In this document: positions 1 through 14,600 of the stretch, one piece after another
Layout: every line of letters starts with the position of its first letter
How positions within the stretch are numbered: position 1 is the first letter of the stretch
DNA from: Sclerodactyla briareus
Lineage: Eukaryota > Echinodermata > Holothuroidea > Dendrochirotida > Sclerodactylidae
Reading direction: 5' to 3'
Assembly: GCA_026419785.1 (NCBI GenBank)
Contig: JAODTK010001821.1
Location: forward strand, 124,001 to 188,000
Length of the DNA stretch: 64,000 nt
Translations under genes and position numbers: made by a program
Notes under the pieces: generated by a model
Told to the model about the DNA's origin: nothing
Databases searched by the model: none
What the model saw: the letters and a program-made list of their open reading frames with translations, nothing else

Positions 1-52
1 CGTATTTCTATTTGCTCACAAATAGTAGGACCTGGTGCTCTAGCTAACTTAC

Positions 53-168
53 TCTTTGATGGCATTGACTGACTTGTCATCCCGGTCAACCTTATTGTAG
101 ATAACTTCGTTCAACTCCTCCAGTGGACAGTCAATGGGCTTCTCATTGAGTATGCACAGGAGTTCCCT
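53..168 (-). CDS. AASS: AASS exon A (late SDH domain)
   Basis: Translates without interruption from [11 protein letters not shown] to VNAIK and matches the 'KQLLCDL...' stretch of human AASS near the end of the SDH domain. The acceptor is ttttcag at 169-171 and the donor gtaagt sits just below 53. Length is 116 bases, leaving two bases of a split codon for the next exon, which lies outside the window. It joins exon B in frame (LTW followed by REL). Partial copies of its first ~29 bases occur at 664-692 and 1761-1789. Confidence 0.9.
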
Positions 169-3100
169 CTGAAAATAAGAAGAATGACACGAGGATGATT
201 AGGTCTGAACCAGGGACATCATAACATGGAAGAAAATATTGTGTTCAAATTCTAGTTAAGAGAAGAATTGTTGACCTATGACCAGCAAAATTTAGATGAT
301 GTTACTAATCACTGTCGTTTAAATCTCTGTCATCTTTGTTGACACTGGTTTAAATGTGTTTGGACATGGCTATATTCATGATTCTCTGCTAGATTTCATC
401 AACCAACACTACATTTATGCAGTGTTACCAGTCTACTGTCTTGTAAATCTGTAACTTGTAGCTTTGTAACTTCCAATACTGAAAGAAACCAATTATACCA
501 CTGATAGAGAACCCCCGCTTTAAATATTGTGGTAAGACCGTAACAGCATGTTATAACAAGCGACATTCGAGATCGCTGTGTGGCAACTTTGACATTTAAA
601 ATAATACAGCCTGCGTCCAAATTTGATTTGATTTGAATTCTACAGATTCAGGAAGCCAAGTAAGACTCATTGAGGATGCATATGAGTTCCCTCTGAAAAT
701 AAGAAGAATGACACGAGGATGATTAGGTCTGAACCAGGGACATCATAACATGGAAGAAAATATTGTGTTCAAATTTTAGTTAGGAGAAGAATTGCTGACC
801 TATGACTAGCAAAATTCAGATAATGTTTCTAATCGCTGTCGTTTAAATCTCTGTCATCTTCGTTGACATTGGTTCTAATTGTGTTTAAACATTGATATAT
901 TCCTGATTCTCTGCTAGATTTCATCAACCAACACTACATTTATGCAGTGTTACCAGTCTACTGTCTTGCTCAAATTGTAATTTTCAATATTGGAAGAAAC
1001 CAATTATACCACTGATAGAGAACCCCCGCTTTAGGTTCAGAGGTGACTGTTCACAGTCGACCGACGAGAGCCTAGAGATTCATGTTCAAAGTGACTGCTC
1101 ACAGCCGACCGGCGAGAGCCTGGAGATTCATGTTCAAAGTGACTGCTCACAGCCGACCGGCGAGAGCCTGGAGATTCATGTTCAAAGTGACTGCTCACAG
1201 CCGACCATCCATCGCAACTACAAGTACAGCCACCTATGGGAAAATACATCCAGTGACTGCTGGAATGCGATTCTGGAATGTTTGCTTTCAAAGCATCACT
1301 GATACCACCGGCTATTCTGTCTACCCAATGAATCCCACCTCTGAGGCCCATTCCCCTGGACCAGGGGGCTGGTTGAATCACAAAAATATCCGGCCATGTA
1401 AACTATCATGCAACAACAGAAAATAATGCAATGCTCAATGGCTTTTGAAAATTATATAGCACAATAATATATATTCCTGATCTCTGCTAGATTTCATCAA
1501 CCAACACTACATTTATGCAGTGTTACCAGTCTACTGTCTTGTAAATCTGTAACTTGTAGCTTTGTAACTTCCAATACTGAAAGAAACCAATTATACCACT
1601 GATAGAGAACCCCCGCTTTAAATATTGTGGTAAGACCGTAACAGCATGTTATAACAAGCGACATTCGAGATCGCTGTGTGGCACCTTTGACTTTCAATAA
1701 CCCTCCAGCTGCTGTCCAATTTTGATTTGATGAATTCTACAGATTCAGGAAGCCAAGTAAGACTCATTGAGGATGCATATGAGTTCCCTCTGAAAATAAG
1801 AAGAATGACACGAGGATGATTAGGTCTGAACCAGGGACATCATAACATGGAAGAAAATATTGTGTTCAAATTTTAGTTAGGAGAAGAATTGCTGACCTAT
1901 GACTAGCAAAATTCAGATAATGTTTCTAATCGCTGTCGTTTAAATCTCTGTCATCTTCGTTGACATTGGTCTAATTGTGTTTAAACATTGATATATTCCT
2001 GATTCTCTGCTAGATTTCATCAACCAACACTACATTTATGCAGTGTTACCAGTCTACTGTCTTGCTCAAATTGTAATTTTCAATATTGGAAGAAACCAAT
2101 TATACCACTGATAGAGAACCCCCGCTTTAGGTTCAAAAGTGACTGCTCACAGCCGACCGGCGAGAGCCTAGAGATTCATGTTCAAAGTGACTGCTCACAG
2201 CCGACCGGCGAGAGCCTAGAGATTCATGTTCAAAGTGACTGCTCACAGCCGACCGGCGAGAGCCTGGAGATTAAGGTTCAAAGTGACTGCTCACAGCCTG
2301 ACCTCCATCGCAACTACAAGTACAGCCACCTATGGGAAAATACATCCAGTGACTGCTGGAATGCGATTCTGGAATGTTTGCTTTCAAAGCTCAGCTGATA
2401 CCCCGCTATTCTGTCTACCCAATGAATCCCACCTCTGAGGCCCATTCCCCTGGACCAGGGGGCTGGTTGAATCACAAATATCCGGGCCCATGTCAACTAG
2501 CATGCAACAACATGAAAATGCCATGCTCATGGCTTTTGAAATTATCTAGCACAATAATATATATTCCTGATCTCTGCTAGATTTCATCAACCAACACTAC
2601 ATTTATGCAGTGTTACCAGTCTACTGGTCTTGCTCAAATTGTAATTTTCAATGGCTTGGCGGAAAACCACTATACGCAATGATAGAGAACCCCCGCTTTA
2701 GGTTCAAAAGTGACTGCTCACAGCCAACCGAGGAGAGACGGGAGATTATGTCCAAAGTGACTGCTCACAGCCGACCAACGAGAGCCCTAGATTCATGTCA
2801 AAGTGACTGCTCACAGCCAACCGAGGAGAGACGGGGAGATAGGCCAAAGTAGTGATGCTCACAGACCGACCAACGAGCGCCCGCGAGATTATATGCAAAG
2901 TGACTGCTCACAGACGATGGCGGAGCCTGGCGATTAAGTGCAAAAAGGACTGCTCAAAGCCAACCGAGGAAGAGACGGGAGAGTATGGCAAAGTGACTGC
3001 TCACAGCCGACCAACGAGGAGCCTGAGAATAAGGTTCAAAGTGGACTGCTCACGCCGACGGCGGGAGCCTGGAAATTCATGTCAGAGGGACTGTTCACAG

Positions 3101-5558
3101 ACGACGACGAAAGCTAGAGATTTCATGTCCAAAGTGACTTCTCACAGCCGACCAACGATGCGCCGGAGATTCATGTGCAAAGTGACTGCTCACAGCCGAC
3201 CACGAGCGCCCAGAGATTCATGTTCAAAGTGACTGCTCAACAGCCTGACCGGCGAGAGATCGGGAATTCAGTTCAGAGGTGACGTTTCACAGGCGACCAA
3301 CGGAGCTAGAGATTTATGTTAAAGTGACTGCTCACAAGTTCCGACCAACGAGCGCCCGGAGATTGTCCATGTTCACAGTGACTGCTCACAGCCGAGCCAA
3401 CGCGCCCAGAGATTCATGTTCAAAGTGACTGCTCACAGCCAACGGCGAGAGCCTGGAAGATTCATGTTCAGAGGGGACTGTTCACAGTCAAACGACGAGA
3501 GCCTGGAGTTTCATGTTCAGAGGTGACTGTTCACAGTCAACGACGAGAGCCCTGGATTTTTCATGTTCAAAGGTGACTGTTCACAGTCGCCGACGAAAGC
3601 CTAGAGATTCATGTTCAAAGTGACTCTCACAAGCCGACGTCGAGAGCCTAGCGATTCATGTTCAAAGTGACTGCTCACACAAGCGACCGGCGAGAGCCTG
3701 GAGATTCATGTTCAAAGGTGACTGCTCACAGCCTGACCTCCATCGCAACTACAAAGTACGCCACCTATGGGGAAAATACATCCAGTGACTGCTGGAATGC
3801 GATTCTGGAATGTTTGCTTGCAAAGCATCCAAACTGATACCACCGCTATTCTGTCTACCATGATCCCACCTCTGAGGCCCATGCCCCTGACAGGAGGATG
3901 TTGAAATCAACAAAATATCCAGCCATGTAAACTATCATGCACAACAGAACATAATGCCATGCTCAATGGCTTTGAAACATTCTAGAGCACAATAATCATT
4001 ACTTGAACAGAGAAGATTGTTGGGTCACGAACAGACCAAATATTAAAACTTTGGGAGAGGCAGTCACACTATAGAGATTTTCACATCTTCTACTAACTGC
4101 AAACGATTTTTTTTCCACTCTTGGTTTGACATGAAGACGGGCCTGTTGTGGGTCATATCCACAATCCGAGACAACTTGCATACCCATCGCAATACCCTCC
4201 CAAATCGGAACAACTGCATTCATGAGTGACGTCCGTATTGAGGAAAACGCATGAAAAATCGCTCAAGAAGTAATTCAATTATCATAAAGATAACATATGT
4301 GATTTATCAGAATAGACATTTTCGCAAGTAGCCTCTTGAATGCATGTGACATAGCTTCATGGAGATGTGAACAATTATCGGGAACAACATCCTAAATTTT
4401 GAGAGAATATGCACAGATAATGAGGAAGGTACTGAAAATTTACAGAAACACAAAACTGCCTCCTCCTCCGAAGTATCCCAGCATGCATCAAAACTATCCC
4501 ACAGTGCACCACAATATGCTATTCGTGAAAAGGTCTATGTATGGACGAGCTTGCAACGAGTGAGATGGTTTTTAGGAGAGTTCATCCTTGTGTCAGGGTT
4601 TTTAAGTTGTCATAACAAGAGACAGTCCTTGAAAGTTGGACTGTAGCATCAGACACAAAAACCTGTCCTGAGTTCGAATCAGGATCAACTTGTCCCAGAG
4701 GTGGCAGTGCCACGCCTTGCTCAGGCCCATTTTGTCTGATCTCTGGTATAATCCGCTTAAGAGGCTGTGATCGATACACCAACATCTACGCACTCCACAC
4801 TCTCGAATCTCTCTGAGGGGATGAACGCCACTCACCCAGGTCAACTCTGGTGCTTGATCTGACAGGCAGGATGAGGGTTGTCGTTTATGACACCGATCTG
4901 GTAGAAACCACTCACTGCATGGCTGAACCCCTGCGAGAAAGGTGGAACGAATAAACAGTGGACATGTAAAAAGACCTCACTTATGTGAATATCATAAGTT
5001 TGGGAATCCAATCTAAACTGATTTCTAGTCTGCCTAGGTGCAAAAATTATGACATCATCCCCTTACAAATATACACTGCAAGACAATGCTCAATGTGGGC
5101 TCATTGCAAAAGACATACTTCCAAAAATCCTGTAACAGGGGATTCGACTTGTAATCTGAATTAATGGACAATAAAAGAAGGTTGCACAACATCATTGATA
5201 GAGAGTTTAGCAATCATACCATATCATACCACACCAAATGCAAACTTCATATAACCTCTATTGCACTGAATTAACCTCTCTAACATGGAGTGTATGGAAT
5301 ATCCATTGGATGCAAACCTACTGCACTCTATGGTGTCTCCAATAAATATGATGCATGTATGGGTATACCACAGTTGACGACATTACTTTTGTGGAATCCC
5401 TATTGCCGCATCCTAAACCGATATGGTATGACTTAGGCAGTTGTGCATGGTATACCCTAGATTCAAATCATTCTACAGATTCATTCAAAACGCTCCTGAG
5501 ACGCACTTGTTTCAACTCTTTCTAAATTTTACTTCTTTCTGGAAGAGCACTGTGTGGT

Positions 5559-5618
<60 letters not shown>

Positions 5619-5621
5619 CCG

Positions 5622-5653
<32 letters not shown>

Positions 5654-8600
5654 TGTATGTATGTTATTTATTTATTATGTATGTATGTATGTATGTATGT
5701 ATGTATGTATGTATGTATGTATGTATGTATGTATGTATGTATTCCATGGAAGGCTAGCTAAGGCAGCGCCCACAAGTACATCAATAATTTAGAAACTCCC
5801 TATATCCCTGTATGTAAGCTAAGGTCAGGCGATAAATCACTCTTGGTCCTCTTATGGCAACTTCATCTGCACACCCCCACAGCCTGGAATGATCTGCCAC
5901 TTGAGTTGAGGACTTGCCCTCTGAATCAATCTTCAAAGCTCATTTTTTCTAATTTAATGGGGTGTTCCATAGAACTTAGGTTTTGTTCCGTTTGTACCTG
6001 CGCCTCAGATTAGCTTGCTATAGATGGCACATTATAAACTAGACATGTTGCAGACGGGTAAACCGCCACGTGTATATCCCCACAGAAACAGCCGTTGTGG
6101 ACCCCCATTGAAGGAAGCACACTTATCTATGTCCATTGGAACTGCCCTACCCTTGGTCAGGTCAACTTTGTCCCATCTCCAAGTTTTGTTTGAATAGCGA
6201 CAATTTGAAAAAATCACACGATTTAGGCGAATTTGACCTCCTGTGACATGGAACATTACCTTTCATGTCGTTTGGACTCAAAAAAAACAGTCCACATTAC
6301 CAAAGTTTTGTTTGAATCCTCCGCCGAAGTTAGAAGTGCGAAGAAAAACGTCATGTCATTTGGGACCGACTTTTGTCCCCACCCACCAAGTTTTGTGTGA
6401 ATCGGAATAACTCTGTATTTTCGCAAAAAGAAAAAACAAACAAAGTTGACCTCCGGTGATTTTGAAATCTACCGTCATGTTATTCGTGACCAATTTTGTC
6501 CCGCCCCACCAAGTTTCGTGTACAACCTGGCCCAATAGAGGAAGCAGCATGCACTGACGCCCCGGTCAAACTCACCGATATTCACTAGGGCGACAGTGTA
6601 TCCCTTTCAGGTGAATCAGATATAGCGTTAAAGAGTTTTCGCTAAGGTTTTCTGGCCGCGGCTACACCCCAAACCATAAAATCGCCTGGACACTTTCCCG
6701 TGTGCGGGGATATAATTATGCTGTTATCAATCACTATTGTACTCACCTTATACCTTATGGTACCCCTAATTATTGTGTGTGCAGTGGGTATACCGTAGGT
6801 GAAGACATACTTCGTGGAGTCCCTATTGCAGTACCCCTCAGGTTGAACCCAGGCAGGAAGCTCAGGTCCCTGATGTTGGACTGGTCCATCACCCTGCCTG
6901 GTGGTACATATATCTCCTTGCCATCCTTAGGTACTTGGCGTCCCTCAGTAGAGAGCCGAGGGCTGTGTATGGGCTCCAGCTGTGGGGAGGTGAACATCAG
7001 CAGAATTATTGACAGTGCAGAGATCAAAAATAAAAGAGACAAATTGGTGCTACACGTGAACGATTTAGGCCTATTTTTTTAATGATATCCCCATTATTGT
7101 GGTCATATGAGGAGGAGGGCTCAGAGTTTGAACCTCCTCGGCCCTTGCATCCATGTTATTCATTATTTTGCCTAAACACAAGGACAAAGAATATCATCGA
7201 TATTCCGATTGTGGATAGGATTTCCGATCAGCTATGGTGTGTCCTCGAGCGAGACGGTGAGACACCATCTCTATTTTTCCACCCCACTCAAGTGCAACCT
7301 GCAACTCCGTCATTTATACAGCATGATCCCAGTGGATAAGCTCTGCTGCTTGACATCTGAATGCCATACACCCATGTGTGCCACACAGCTGACCTACTAC
7401 ACGGAACGGCCTGCTCTCAAAGACATGTTGTCACCCTAAGCAACTGGTGATAGAAGAAAGCAACAGCAATGTTTGCATGACAAAACCATTGATATGCCAA
7501 TGTAGGAGAAGTTCTGATATGCTATGAGACATTTTTTATTGTGATGTCATGTAAACGGCGTCATTATTCACCAGGTGTTGATGAGACGGTGTATTGGTCT
7601 CTTAGAAGATATGTCTGCTTACTTGAACTTATACTTCAATGGATTCTCCGAGAACTCTGGTGCAGGCAAGCCTCCACACCAAGACTCAAATGAGATCACT
7701 GAAATGAAAAAAAAAGAGTATTTTATTACAAGTGGAGGACTGTGAGTTACTACATTGCCACCTTGAGACTACTACAAGCAGAGTTTTGAGTTACCTAGTT
7801 AGCAGCTCTACGGCTACTACAAGTGGAGGTTTGTAAGTAACCACATCAGCCACTTTGGCACTACTACAAGCAGAGTTTTGAGTTACCTAGTTAGCAGCTC
7901 TACGGCTACTACAAGTGGAGGTTTGTGAGTTACCACATCGGCCACTTTGGGACTACTACAAGCAGAGTTTTGAGTTACCTAGTTAGCAGCTCTACGGCTA
8001 CTACAAGTGGAGTTGGTAAGTAACACAGTGGCCAACTTGGGGATACAAGCAGAGTTTGACGTTACCTAGTAGCAGCTCTACGTACTTCAAGGGAGTTTGT
8101 GGCGTTACCCATCAGGCCACTTTGAGACACTCACGCAGAGTTTTTAATTACCATTTAGGTAGCCAGCTCTATGGATACTCCACGTGGAATTTGTGAGTAC
8201 CACATCAGCCACTTGAGACTGCTACAAGCGAGTTTTAGTTACCTAGTTAGCAGATCTTTGGCTACTAGGCAAGTGGAGGGTTGTGAGTTACCCATTGGCC
8301 ACTTTGAGACTGTACTACAAGCAGCAGTTTTGAGTTACTAGTTAGCAGCTCTATGGTAATTACAAGTGAGTTTGTGAGTTACCCTCGGCACCTTTGAGGA
8401 TGCTACAGCAGAGGTTTTGGAGTTACCAGGTAGCAGCTCACCGGTGCTGCTCTACAGTGGAGGCGTCGTACAGTAACCACAATCGGCCACTTTGGTGAAA
8501 TGCTACAAGCAGAGATTTGGGTACCTAGTTAGCAGCTTTACGGCTACTCCAAAGTGGGAGGGTCCGTTAAGTAACCAAATGGGCCACTTTGAGTGATAAA

Positions 8601-11600
8601 GCAGATTTTGAGTACCCGTTAGCCACTCAACGGCATATGTGCTAGAAGTGGAGGTGGACATTGCCACATTTTTATTCTGACTAACTTGCCACCTTCTCCC
8701 TGATACTGTCAAAGCACTCCATGGCCAGCAGATGTCGATGCCGGTGTCTAGCCCACCTCGTTCATGCTGATGATACCGATCGAGGGCACTATTAACAGGG
8801 CAGAAAGGGCGCGGTTGGTCTCAATCTATCTAAACATGGCACCAATGGTGTCGATATGAATGAACCATGATACATGAACATGTTATAAACACAGATGTGG
8901 TAATTACAATTAAACAGCTTGTTTTCACACAAGTTTGTTACTGTAGAATTCAATGATTTGGACACAAATTTTGGTGTAATGCGTCTGACTCTGACATCAA
9001 TGGAGTCAGACCATGACTCATGGTCTGACTTCAATGGAGCTGAGGGCACAGTTCCGCGGGATTTGATTAGGGTTTCAGATTGTCCATCGGCCTCGATGAC
9101 CTTTTTCTGACTACTTCTTCAAATTTTCTATTGTGACCACTAATAGGGCAATTGTCTCAAGGGGGACATTTGTTCCCGCAAGGACTATAGTGGGGTGGAC
9201 GATGCCCGAAGGTGTTTTACATGCCTCTCGAGAGACATAGCAACGTTACAAAAACTGGAGGTATTGTTTTTCTCCATATTCCGAAAACCCGCATCAATGC
9301 AGTATTGTCGTTGGATTGCCAGGAGTAGGGTTAGCCAATCACGGGGGCTAATTACTGACTGCTAATGATTGCATATTTTCATACAGAGGATTGGTCTGAT
9401 ACAATGCTAAGATGAGGCAGCCTAGACAATGCACCTTATTTGACACCTTCAGGGCAAAAACAAGCAATGAATGACAATAGAGAAGGCAATTGAAGCTTCG
9501 AATATGCAAAGGGCAAAATGGTGATAACCAAACATCTTTTGAAGCCAAAAGAGAATAAGGGCCAGAATCGAATTCGTTGTCTTCAGTAAGACCAAAATAA
9601 GAACTTAATCTTGGTTTCTGGCTGGAATCCTAAATCTGCCTCTGGTTATGTGTCTGTGTTCCATATTAGGCGATAAAATCAATATGAAAATGTCAAATTA
9701 CAGAGGCATTTCTTATAGAGGTGAAAAAACCAAGAGAGGGTCTGGTACTCACTCTGCTGTGTGTTAGTGCTTTCATTTCAGGGGCCTACCATAGCTGGCT
9801 GTGACCAGTTCTCTTGTTCTGGTAGCACAGCTTGCTTATCTCAGGATGTAGATTGTGCTGGCAGCGAAGCTGAAAAAACATCGAGATGAAAATAAAATCA
9901 CTATTAGGCTGTTCACAATTACAGAGAATGAGATAATATGTTTTCAAAATTAATATGGTGTCGAAGGTCATTGAGGTTACACTTGCGGTCCAAGGTTGCG
10001 CTAACAGGTGCTGTTCCTTCCGAAACATACCCTCTAGTTCTACCAATGTTAACCGAAGAATTAATAATCATAACATAGCAAACCAGAAAGCCAAAAGGAT
10101 TGTGATTCCTTGACTCTTTCTGACAAAACAATAGCTAGACACAAGACAAATGGGAGAGGGCAACAGCTCATTATGGGCAACAAAACATCTGAAAATTTGC
10201 CCATTTTCCCAACCCAACCAATAGGGTTCCTATACTCATGATAATAAGAAAGCTGCATGCTGAATTTCAAGTTTCTCAGCCTTTGACCTATGGTGAATCG
10301 CAGATGGACCTGACCTGACCGCAAAACAATCGGGTTCATGTACTCATTGTGGGGAACACAAAACATACAAGTATGGGCTTTCCAGCCAAGTGAAGTTGAG
10401 TTATTCATGTTTACAAGCAAAAAATTAGGCAAAACTAAGATTATCACAAAATTTCATTCTTGACCAAAATTCACCCGGACCTAAACCAAAAGCAACAGGG
10501 GTCTTTTTACTCCCCATAAGAAAAGTTCACAGCCAATTTCAACCGCAGCACTGACCAACCGTTCTGGACTTATCATGTTTACAAGGTTTTCACACTTTGA
10601 CCTCTGTGACCTCAGACCTGACCCCGAAAATGATAGAATCATGCACTCTCATGGGAACACACATACCAAGTATGAACTTGATCCATCTCCATCAAAGTTA
10701 TCGGTTAACAAGCTAAAATTTGCAAAAAATTATTCACTCTTTCACAAGTTCCCCATTTTCTCCCGAATCTGAACCACGATTACACCAAAAAAAAAAACAA
10801 TAGGGTTCGTACTCCTCATAAGAAAGCGGCAATCAATGCCAATACTGAATTTCAAACCTGACTCGGACCAGGCATTCTGGACGTGTTGTTAACAAGATTT
10901 TCAAACTTTGACAGCCTCTTCTTCAACGCCGTTACCGACCCAAACAACAATCGGGATCATGTACTCACTGTGAGGAACCCAATACCACGTATGAACACGA
11001 TCCATCCACGTGGGTCGAGGTAGTTAGTATCATGTTAACAAGGCTAGGGCATCACACACACACACACACTGTCATGACTGCATAGTGTCCTCTGAATTCG
11101 GCAAGGAATCAAAAATGGGAATAGCTATTATGGGATTTCCCCCCCCCCTCCCGAAAAAGTGAGCGGCTACGTTCGCCCCCCATCCCCTTCAATGATCCAT
11201 GCATGGGACATCAACCAGGGCAAAGAGTTCTTTGGCACCAGAAGAGGCTGATTTTGTGTCAAATCTTAGTAAACCTTTACCCGACCCCTCCTTAGCGGGG
11301 CATATCAAAGTGAGAAATGTGGTATGAAGACTCCAGTCCAAAATTCAAACTCAAGCAGAGTACCGATACAGCAACAACAATAAACTTTCACAAAAATATT
11401 GGTGTCATACCTCAACACTACGTCATGTTCTTTGATGCACTTCCTGCGTGGCGAGCTGCCGTCCTATTTCATATACATACCGTTGGTGTTTGGGTATCGA
11501 GATGCGAGTGTCTATTTCATTATTCAGTTGGAATGCGGTGAGGGTCAGGGAAGAAAAAGCGGGATAAAATGTGAGGGCCGGACCGACAGCCAAAAAATAT

Positions 11601-14600
11601 CTAATAAGGTGGTAACTATATGAGTGCTGGAGTCACAGGTAAAAATCACAGGTAAACATATCTATCCAGATCAGTTGCACAAGAAAAAAGGGCAGAGTTG
11701 ACATCATATTTCACGGTCGTTATCATATACCAAATTATTCCTAATATCATTGATGTCACATGGCATTGGAATACAAGTGGTTCATGAACCGCTAGTCTCA
11801 CCTTTTCACGATCAGTGTTGTTTTTAATTTGCAGTAGCATGTGCACCCCAACCTGATATTAATAGGTCGAAAGATGGCAAATTGCCAGTTAGCGATGATA
11901 ACAGGAAAATCTAAAATCATTATAGAGGTGGATAAAAGTTTGCCAGCCCATAATTGAGCACTAATCAGTGACGAATTTTAAATTCATTAAGGGGACACCT
12001 CAATTGTTCGCCATTGTCGACCAATGGGAAGTAATAATTCGTATGACCCATTCTTCCAATTTGAATATCTAAGGCACGGTGGAAGCAAATGGTGAAGTTT
12101 TCCCGGTGTATAACAATGGTAGGCAGGTGAGACAATGCCCAAGACAGATCAGAATGGCTATGTACTCTGACAACTTTCACCGGTATTACGAAAGCAAGCT
12201 TTGACACAGCCCAGCTAAACAGGCTTACAAAATTACCACCATCAGGGGAATTAATAAAATTCTGTCATGGATATGAATAAATCACAGGGGATTTGGAAAA
12301 TTCCAAAAACCTCCTCTCAATAGACCCCCCCCCGTGATTTAGCATGTCTTCAACGTACCGACATGACGAACGTTTGGTATCCCTAGTGAGATATTCAATG
12401 GTAGGGGCGGCCATGTTCCCGGAGCCTAGAATGAGTACTTTCCTGCCAGATGATCCAAACGACACTGGTAATGTCCTGCAAAAGGAGGGTACAATTAGTA
12501 TCAACCATCATTCGGTAGCGGCATCATGGACATTGGAATAAGAACATTGGAAAATTCTTGATCGCGATTGCCACTGGCAAATCGGTTCCTGAATTATCAC
12601 TTGGCGCATTGATAACGGGTTGTATTCTCTATGGTTGCCACAACTTCAACTGATTCGTATTCTACAGTGCCTCCCAAAATAGTGCAGGACGGATTGTGAC
12701 TATGTCCGAGAGATCTGTCACAGTCACACTTTTTCTTGAGAAGGCTTATGGACTCCAATCTCTTACCAGATTACCTTTGAACTGCTGATCATCGCTTATA
12801 AAGCACTGAATGGTAATATATTTCCAGCCAGCCTGCTCCACGATATACTCTGGTATAACGTCGTCTCCATGGCAACATGGCCTTACTTCCCCGTACAGAG
12901 TATCTACTGGGTGAGCTATCCTTTTGAATTGGCATCCCCTTGCTCTCTGGAATGGATGTGCCTGTTGGAAATTTGTCGATGCCAGGTCTCTGGCATGTAT
13001 ACAGAACTGGAAACGTCATATATTAAAAAGCCTTCATAAAATGTCAGCGATACCTTTCAATCTTTCTTCTTCTGCGCATTGAGCACCTGTAAGAGTGGAT
13101 ATGTGCCGCGGGACAACTCTCTTTTTATACTATTATTATCATCGTATTATGAAATTTAAAAAAATAACTTCAGTGGCAGTTGAAGAGCTTGAAATTTGCT
13201 GGAATATTACCTGACAATAATCTTCCTCAAAAGAATCTTGCAATTAGTATGGAATGTAGCAATGGTGTTTCCATGACAGGCATATGTGCAGTAAACTGGA
13301 AATGTGCTTGAAACCTGATTTTCCATTTCCATTGATTTCTACCTGTCAGGAGCCAATCCAGGCTCGTCAAGGAACCTTGGCAGTTTTGTTGGTGGATTAA
13401 GAGAGCATACTTGCTTCTCTTTTTGGACAAGTGCGCAAGGCTGGGTGGAACCATCCCAAGCCTCCGCTCGGACTGTCCCATTTTAACCTCCATAACCAAA
13501 AGGATGATCAAGAGTGTCATGTCCAACGTAACCACTCACAGCCGACTGAAAATATTGGAAAATCCTGAAAACAAACCCACAAACCTACAAGTATGTCTTG
13601 TCTTAAAACCTTTCTCCTTCACTCAGCACTTTCTAGATCGACTGATTCTCCTGTTATGTCTTGTTGTGTTTTCTCCTCTCTGTTTTTTCGTCCGCTGCTT
13701 CATTCTTTTTCTGCACTAGGTTTCCGTTTTTAGGCCTGTGAAGCCCTAGAGGCTTTTGCCATTAGATCGCTCTAGCAAGTCCTCATTCTTAATTTATTAT
13801 TATTATTCTTAGTCACTGCAATTAGAGCAGATCCATGATGTGAAGACCAATCTGTGCCCATCACAACTGTTACTACAGCCACTGGGAGAATGCCCCTCAG
13901 AGAAAATCTGAAAACTAAAAACTGGAACTCAGAATGATTGATTGCAAAACGTCAATGAGACCCACCCGCCACTCTCCCAGCCGATTGGATATTCATACAA
14001 ATGACCAAGTGTTCATCAAGTGCTTTACTTCATCCATTCTTTTGTAACGTAACTCGAAAGGTACGTACATGTCTATCTCCACTATTTCCGAGTAATCCCA
14101 TACAAGGAAGGTGCTGTGCTGGAAGAAGCAGCTGTGGTTCGACACGCGGCAGATCCGTCCCAACACCCAGCACCAGAAGGCCCTTGACACCGACACCAGA
14201 CCGACACCATACTCTAATAACATTGTTTCAGGAATTGGCTCTTTCCTTAACACTGTTTTGCCATCCCTTTTGACACACGTTTGAATACTGAATCATGTTG
14301 CCCAATGCATACATGTATCATGTTCCAATCTGCTATACATACATGTTTACATTGTTACAATATTTGATGAAGGCTTCCGGAACATGTTTTTAGGGTGCAC
14401 GTATGGTCAAGTCCAGGTCCTATATATGGCTTGAATTTCCCCTGACACCTCCATTGAATTTGTCCAATGCTGTAGGATATTTAGCACAGGTTATAGCTCA
14501 GGCATACTCATCATTTAGGTCTGCGCCTTTTTTTAGGCATTAGATCAGCATGTGGGAGCTGGCACTACAGCCACCTGGTTGATTGGAATAAGAATGATCA

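Larger units (their letters stand above)
161..4000. repeat. intronic tandem duplication, ~1.09 kb period, about three copies
   Basis: The block beginning agttccctctgaaaataag recurs at 161, 685 and 1782. The block beginning ctagatttcatcaacc recurs near 390, 917, 1487, 2008 and 2578. Together they describe a composite unit of about 1.09 kb, built of two ~0.54 kb halves, repeated about three times. The first two repeats are nearly identical to each other; the third is expanded by minisatellite growth and much noisier. The array fills most of the intron between exons A and B. Confidence 0.85.

Noticed and set aside
1037-3232. Long open frames across the 48-bp repeats
   Set aside because: They exist only because the repeat period is a multiple of three; both strands are open and no known protein is matched.
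4640-4690. Box B-like GAGTTCGAATC with a poor box A upstream on the plus strand
   Set aside because: Box A ends wrongly and no SINE body or tail could be followed. Too weak to list as a SINE or tRNA.
5441-5792. Three overlapping frames rich in Cys, Val, Tyr and Met
   Set aside because: Produced by the TG and TATG microsatellite.
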